Assembly (NCBI GenBank): GCA_950295325.1
Contig: OX485803.1
Location: forward strand, 70,261,554 to 70,325,553
Length of the DNA stretch: 64,000 bases
Direction: 5' to 3'
From: Polytrichum commune
Lineage: Eukaryota > Streptophyta > Polytrichopsida > Polytrichales > Polytrichaceae
In this document: positions 58,801 through 64,000 of the stretch, piece by piece
Layout: the number at the start of each line of letters is the position of its first letter
How positions within the stretch are numbered: the stretch's first letter is position 1
Position numbers and translations under genes: made by a program
The notes under the pieces: generated by a model
Told to the model about the DNA's origin: nothing
Seen by the model: the letters and a program-made list of their open reading frames with translations, nothing else
The model's database searches: none

Positions 58801-58811
58801 AATGTGATTAT

Positions 58812-59860
58812 TTGCACAACTTTATCACCAGATCATTGAAAGGCACTACAGAGTGGCATTCTGCAAAGAGCCAACAAGCCATCCATCTGAGGTATCAAAG
58901 GGCTTGTCGGAGACTATACTATAGTTGGGCAAAGGAGTCAATGGTGTGTCCAAAAGAGTTCATGTACATCATTCACGATAAGATGAACAATTCTAGAAAA
59001 CCATACCTAGGATAACAATGCAAACCAACACAATAGCACGTTTGGGTTAGATTCCTATTAACCTCACATGAATGCTCACATATGGGCATGGTGACGGCAC
59101 ATATGCTTATTAATCAACTTCCATGTGGCCAAGTGATTTCAACTACACAATATCTTCAATTTGCCGTGTATTGAAAATGCTAGAACATCCCCTATAAAAG
59201 AGACATAGAAGTTTTTCCAACATCCACCACAAAATCATTTGTTTGCAGCCTATTGCACTGAAAATTGAGATGTTTGGATTCCTTGCCAATATCCATGAGA
59301 ATAGAAGCTTACAAAGAGTCTCCTCCACAATTGGCTTTGATGTTTTTTTCCTATAAATCTATACCCCCAACTTGCCAACTAAGCCAAAGACAATAAAAAC
59401 AAGTTTGTCATGGTTTGTTGTTCATTCCTTACTACGAGATGTCTCTTTAAGGAGGTAATTGTGGTTTTTTTGATAGTGGGACATACTCATGAGGACATTG
59501 ACATGTGCTTTAGTTATCTCTCTAGAATGATGTGGAGAAACAACACATACGTTTTGGTGGACCTCATAAAAAGTTTCATGGACTTACAATGCTTGACTTT
59601 CATACCAAAGTTTGTCCAAGAGATTGGAGATTTTAATTTCTTTTATAAAAGGATGTCATCATGAGAGCACAAATGTTTTTGTAGGGTTAAGGGAGATGCA
59701 CCTTTTTAAATTCTATGTACAAGACAATGGATGGCATATAACGAAGTACAAGAAGAGGTGCACTGATCAAACTTGGCTTCCACCTGGTGGAATGGTGAGA
59801 ATGTGGTAGGAGGACACGAATGAGAATCTACATCTTTCAGAGGGGATCCCATACCACTAT
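58812..59860 (+). pseudogene. Decayed transposon-derived gene with GHTHEDID motif, copy 2
   Basis: Blocks in order are YQRACRRLYYSWAKESM and then PKEFMYIIHDKMNNSRK (58893-58993), a broken middle, VVFLIVGHTHEDIDMCFSYL (59460-59519), LIKSFMD then IPKFVQEIGDFNFF (59550-59645), and REMHLFKFYVQDNGWH with KRCTDQTWLPPGGM (59690-59800). They match the same parts of copy 1, about 2.85 kb downstream on the same strand. The GHTHEDID stretch is better kept here than in copy 1. Stops and frame changes between the blocks make it a pseudogene. The shared acidic His/Asp motif is likely part of the catalytic site in intact relatives (inference). Confidence 0.65.
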
Positions 59861-60051
59861 TATATTCTTCTTTATGGGGACAAGGTGATATAGACATGCA
59901 TGTCATGAATATAGAAAAAGAAGCGAAAAGCATTGCATGTGCAATAGAGAAACTTCAATTCATCACAATGGGCATCAATTTATATATATATAGATAGAAA
60001 AATACATAACATTCTAGAAGACAAGCATGCATAGAAATTTGGCATATATAG

Positions 60052-60560
60052 TTTAGTTTTTGGTTAGGACAAACAATCATGGAACAATCGGGGAAGACTT
60101 AAAAGGTGATTCGTATAACATCTAGGTGTCTCAAATAAGTTTTACTAAGACAATCATATGATTATAACATGCTATTTTGGATTGAATAAGCATTACTAGT
60201 TCATATTTAAATAAAAAGATTATAAAATCACTCATGTGCAGTACATGCAATTGTGATAGTCTCTCACCTCACTCCAAGTACCCATGCATTAGTCTGGTAA
60301 TGAATTCATTTTAGTTGGACCAAGCGCGGTGCACAAGCATAGGCACAAGCATAGTCAATTGTCTTGTAGAAAGTATCTCATTTTTGTCTCTTTACCAAAG
60401 CTAAAGGCATTTTGGTGTAGTCAACTGTCTTGTATAAATTGATCCTTTTTAATGTAACTTGAAATTGCAGTGCAATCATCCTTTTGGGATTCTCAATCTT
60501 TCTTTATTAATTGAGATTTAATAGTATTGTCAAACAATGGTCTTTTACCTGATCTTGGCT
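60052..60560 (-). repeat. LTR-like dispersed repeat, copy B
   Basis: Inverse of 7822-8335 along its length. GGAAGACTTAAAAGGTGATT (60084-60103) corresponds to the TATA-downstream part of copy A, and TGGTCTTTTACCTGATCTTG to the other end. The two copies are divergent and 52 kb apart, so they are independent insertions rather than the two LTRs of one element. Confidence 0.5.
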
Positions 60561-62437
60561 AGCGTAACCCAAAGCTCTCCTACTAAGACTATCCACCTTC
60601 CTAGCCCGCTTCCTAGGCTTGCCTCAGTCCTAGTACAAACCATCATCTTCCCCAATGGACTTATTTCCCCTTCGCAGACTCTGGTCTTTTGCATGTGCCC
60701 CTTCGGCTTCATTCCTGCCAGGGGCCAGTAAATAAAACATGCATACTTCTGAAAGTTCAAGACCATGGTCATAAATTCTCCTTCATGACAATTGAAAACT
60801 TCAATTTTTTCAACCTTAATTAGTTATCAAGTTGAGATTTCTTGAAATAAAGACATTTCCTTATTATTTGACTTTATTACTCATCTATTAAGAATCATCA
60901 TTTGATTGCAAGAGGGGCTTTTCTTTATCATTTATCCAAACCACAATCCAATATTTCATTTCAACCACGGAATATGTTGAGATTACGACACGGATGGTTG
61001 TGAGAATTTACAGTGCCTACCTTTAGTGGTTTGATTATGTGACATGATCTCAGTCCTCATGTGGTTGTAATTTCATCAAATCAATGTTCTTACCTTGAGA
61101 CGCTTCAAGAATCACTGAATAGTCAGATTGTACCCTTAGACAATAGTTTATTCGTAGCAATGACTTTGTTATTAATACATCTTGTCAAAACAATGACGCG
61201 AGTGTAGTTTAATTTGGTATCTTGAATGCATAGATAATGAACAACCTCTCAAGTTTACTTATTGAATGACAAATCTCTCATACTTCTCCAATTACAAATA
61301 ATAGCCATTATATACAATGATTTTGATGTTCAATTATCATGCAAAAAATAATGATTTATTATATTAATTCTTACTGCTTTACAATTCAATTGACAATTAC
61401 TTTGATATCAAGCTACCAATGGAATTGATGCTACTCTAGTACAATCACCCTGAAGGCAAATCAATCACTTCTCTCAACAAACCATTGACTTGGCATGTAT
61501 GAATCACTCATATATGTTTCAAGAAATATTTTATATTTGCAAAATGTTTTAATTCAAAACTTCAAAAATATGATAGAGTTCCAGTGGCATTAAGATTACA
61601 TTCCAAACCCCCATCACCTACTAAAAATATTGGCTTTATATATCATTTTAACACACATGTAGCTATGAAGGTACTTGCCCATTTCTATTAGACTATGGTC
61701 CTTACAATCCCTATTTTATGATATCTGGAGATCATGGTCTATTTTCATTACATCATATTATAGAATTTTGAATTTTATAATCCATGCGTAATACGAAGGT
61801 TTATGTAGGTGACATAAAAATCATAGAACCACAACTTACCATTCACGTACAACCATAGTGTATCATATGTGGTTGGTTTTGGTATTGTTTAGACCATGAT
61901 GTTGATTGAAATTATCTATAAATAATAAAATAATAAAATAATAAAATATTGATTCATTCATCTATTCTTTAAGTTAGAACTGTCTAATTTCGACTTGATC
62001 CAATTATATATTTTTCTAATTGGAATTGTTTAAATTCCAACTTGATGATTTATTTATCCATTATAGTTGGAATTGTCTAATTCCAATACAAAGATCTTCA
62101 ATTGGGAGATGTTTCACTCCTGCTCAAAATTCCTTTATGAGTTGTCTAGTCCTTGTACGTCATTTTCTCTGGAATTGTATGACCCAATTTTCTCTTGAAA
62201 TTAATGCTAGACATCATCTATTCATATATTAAATGTAACAAATATGTTTAGTATACTTTATTTCTTGTATAATTCAACATTAAATCTTTTATTTTGAATA
62301 TATCACAATATTATTATTTTGTTTTTGTAAGATACTATATATTGAACATATATTAGGATATAAATTAGGTTTAAATTTAAATACTTAAGTTATATATGAA
62401 GTAACAACTAGCAGTAATTTCTATAAAAAAAATTAGA
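60561..62437. other. AT-rich intergenic stretch
   Basis: No gene. AATAATAAA simple repeat at 61918-61948. Around 62020-62100, TTGGAATTGT and TAATTCCAA words form small imperfect inverted repeats. Confidence 0.45.
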
Positions 62438-62633
62438 TTTTCAACATTTTCAACATTTTCACTGGAATATTGATATTCATGCGTATTAATTGTCACTTTA
62501 CAACTTATTCAAGTTGTTCTAATAAATAAGTTAACGCTAACTCATTACCATCCGACCACCTTTAAAGTTTATAAAATGACAACAAATATGCATGAATATC
62601 AAAATTTAAGTGAAGATGTTGAAAATGTTGAAA
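62438..62633. mobile_element. 196-bp MITE with ~65-bp inverted ends
   Basis: The left end TTTCAACATTTTCAACATTT continues through GATATTCATGC to about 62505. The right end is the inverse, with about ten differences. The short central part is not coding. The target duplication is not clear, and no other copy occurs in this window. Confidence 0.7.
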
Positions 62634-64000
62634 GTCCACAATTCCTCAAGAAATCGCTACTTGCTCATGACATACAGTACATACTTAGGTTTACTCTTAA
62701 TTGAGATCTTCATTCATAGTCAACACCTACCCTATTTAAAAACGTCTTAATAATATGACAGTCACCACGATGCATGGATACAAGCTAAGCTACAGCGACA
62801 TGATATTGACCTTCAATGTATCCTCTCATAATCACTCAAGTTTTATGAATCCTTTTATAGGTTTTTGTGCAAGTCTTGAGGTTCAACTTCAGTTCATTTT
62901 CAAATCTACTATGTAAACTTGAACATATCTTCATTTCCTTTACAATCAAGAGAGATTTAGCATGAAATAAGTTGTAGATGGTGAAATTTTGCACTGCATC
63001 ACCTTGGTTTGCTGATCGTCAAGCACCCCACACACTCATGATCCAACAATTAGGTACGTCAGAATTTTACATAATTCTGTGCGAACCCTCCCTTTCTCCA
63101 GTGCATGCGTTCCGGCCAGGTGGGTGGCCTGGTCGATTGTTTGGGGTTGATATGTTTGTATCCTGCTTAAGATTATATACTGGGATCTTGACTTCGGTGT
63201 TCAGTGCTTGAGAAAAGGTGTTTCAGTCCTCAGTCTGACATCAGATATCAAACATGCAGTTCAAGTCACAGTTCTAACAAGACACTGAATCCACGCCTGC
63301 GGATCTTCTGGGCATCGTCACAAAATACTAACTCTGGGACTAATACAATAAAACATGGAGCTTAGGAGTTCCAAGTTCGAAGTGAGTGCCCTGATCATCA
63401 TCGAGGAGCTAAAGTAACAGGAACTAAGGTATGCGGGTGCTCTTCGGTTTAATTTCCTTAACCGGAGTCCCCCTACATTTGATTGTTGTGTGGTTACGTG
63501 GAGAATAAAGATCAGACACCATAAAGACACATGTCTGAAAGAGATTGGAGTACGTCTTCAAAAATTTAGCTACTTCACATTCAGTGGTAAACACAATTTG
63601 GAGGACCTAAAAATTCAGTTAAGGAATAACAATCATGCACTTCCGATAACCATGACTAAATCAGGGGAGATCTGACTCTCGATCCGAGTTTTGTTGATAG
63701 TTGATCGTAGATTTGCTAACACAACATAAGTTCGTTGTGCAAATCTAGTCAGTAGAAGTTGGAGAATTCACAAACGAACCGACTAACACCTACATATCTT
63801 ATTGTGTACTATGTAACTATGGTAATTGGCAACACCAAACTAAGTTTGGATTGATCACCTAAATCTTCCGTAAGCAGCACGAGACTGGGCTCACATGAGG
63901 TTATTCTCGATAACGTGTTCTTACCGTCTTACTGACAACTTAGGTTTGCGACATTTTCCTAGGTGGGATGCGATGCAGGCCATGTGCCTTCCTATACTAT
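62634..64000. other. Intergenic stretch without a supported gene
   Basis: Short open frames (62978-63211, 63490-63675) have no motif. A slightly more GC-rich patch lies around 63040-63140. No repeats with ends were seen. Confidence 0.4.

Overview
The window looks like nuclear DNA of a land plant. It is AT-rich, gene-poor and filled with decayed transposons and foldback repeats. The clearest plant marker is a complete UDP-glucuronate 4-epimerase (GAE) gene of the pectin and cell-wall pathway, with a long 5' leader intron and an intron inside the coding region. GAE genes of flowering plants are usually intronless in the coding part, so a non-flowering lineage (lycophyte, fern, bryophyte or gymnosperm) is possible. 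The sequence alone does not settle this.

Layout. 0-9 kb: foldback elements, two Tourist-like MITEs, LINE fragments at 4.3 and 8.5 kb, and a broken AT-hook-bearing reading frame at 5.0-5.7 kb. 9-18 kb: a run of PIF/Harbinger-type MITEs with 3-bp TNA target duplications and internal hairpins. 18-28 kb: a LINE C-terminal fragment, tandem and dispersed repeats, a small ACTAAATA-palindrome MITE and, at 27.9-28.25 kb, a tRNA-derived SINE with long direct repeats. 28.9-30.2 kb: a ~300-bp tandem array directly upstream of the GAE leader. 30.3-34.9 kb: the GAE gene. 36.2-36.4 kb: a close tRNA-Gly(UCC)/tRNA-Asn(GUU) pair with a hairpin between them and one T-run after the second. 37.06-38.43 kb: a 1.37-kb Harbinger-type element with a smaller MITE nested in it. 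39.7-42.0 kb (minus strand): an intact single-exon PIF/Harbinger transposase-like gene, probably with its own leader exon and intron, and no terminal repeats that I can see. 42.6-52 kb: foldback elements and a locally amplified repeat family. 56-60 kb: two decayed same-strand copies of a large transposon-derived gene with a GHTH[ED]DID motif. 60-64 kb: an LTR-like repeat in inverted orientation to one at 7.8 kb, a small MITE, and no gene.

Two protein genes and two tRNA genes look alive. The rest is mobile-element debris, including many non-autonomous PIF/Harbinger-type elements on the same stretch as an intact PIF/Harbinger-type transposase reading frame. No operon-like or defence-system organisation is visible. 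Boundaries of repeats and non-coding exons were read by eye and may be off by a few bases.
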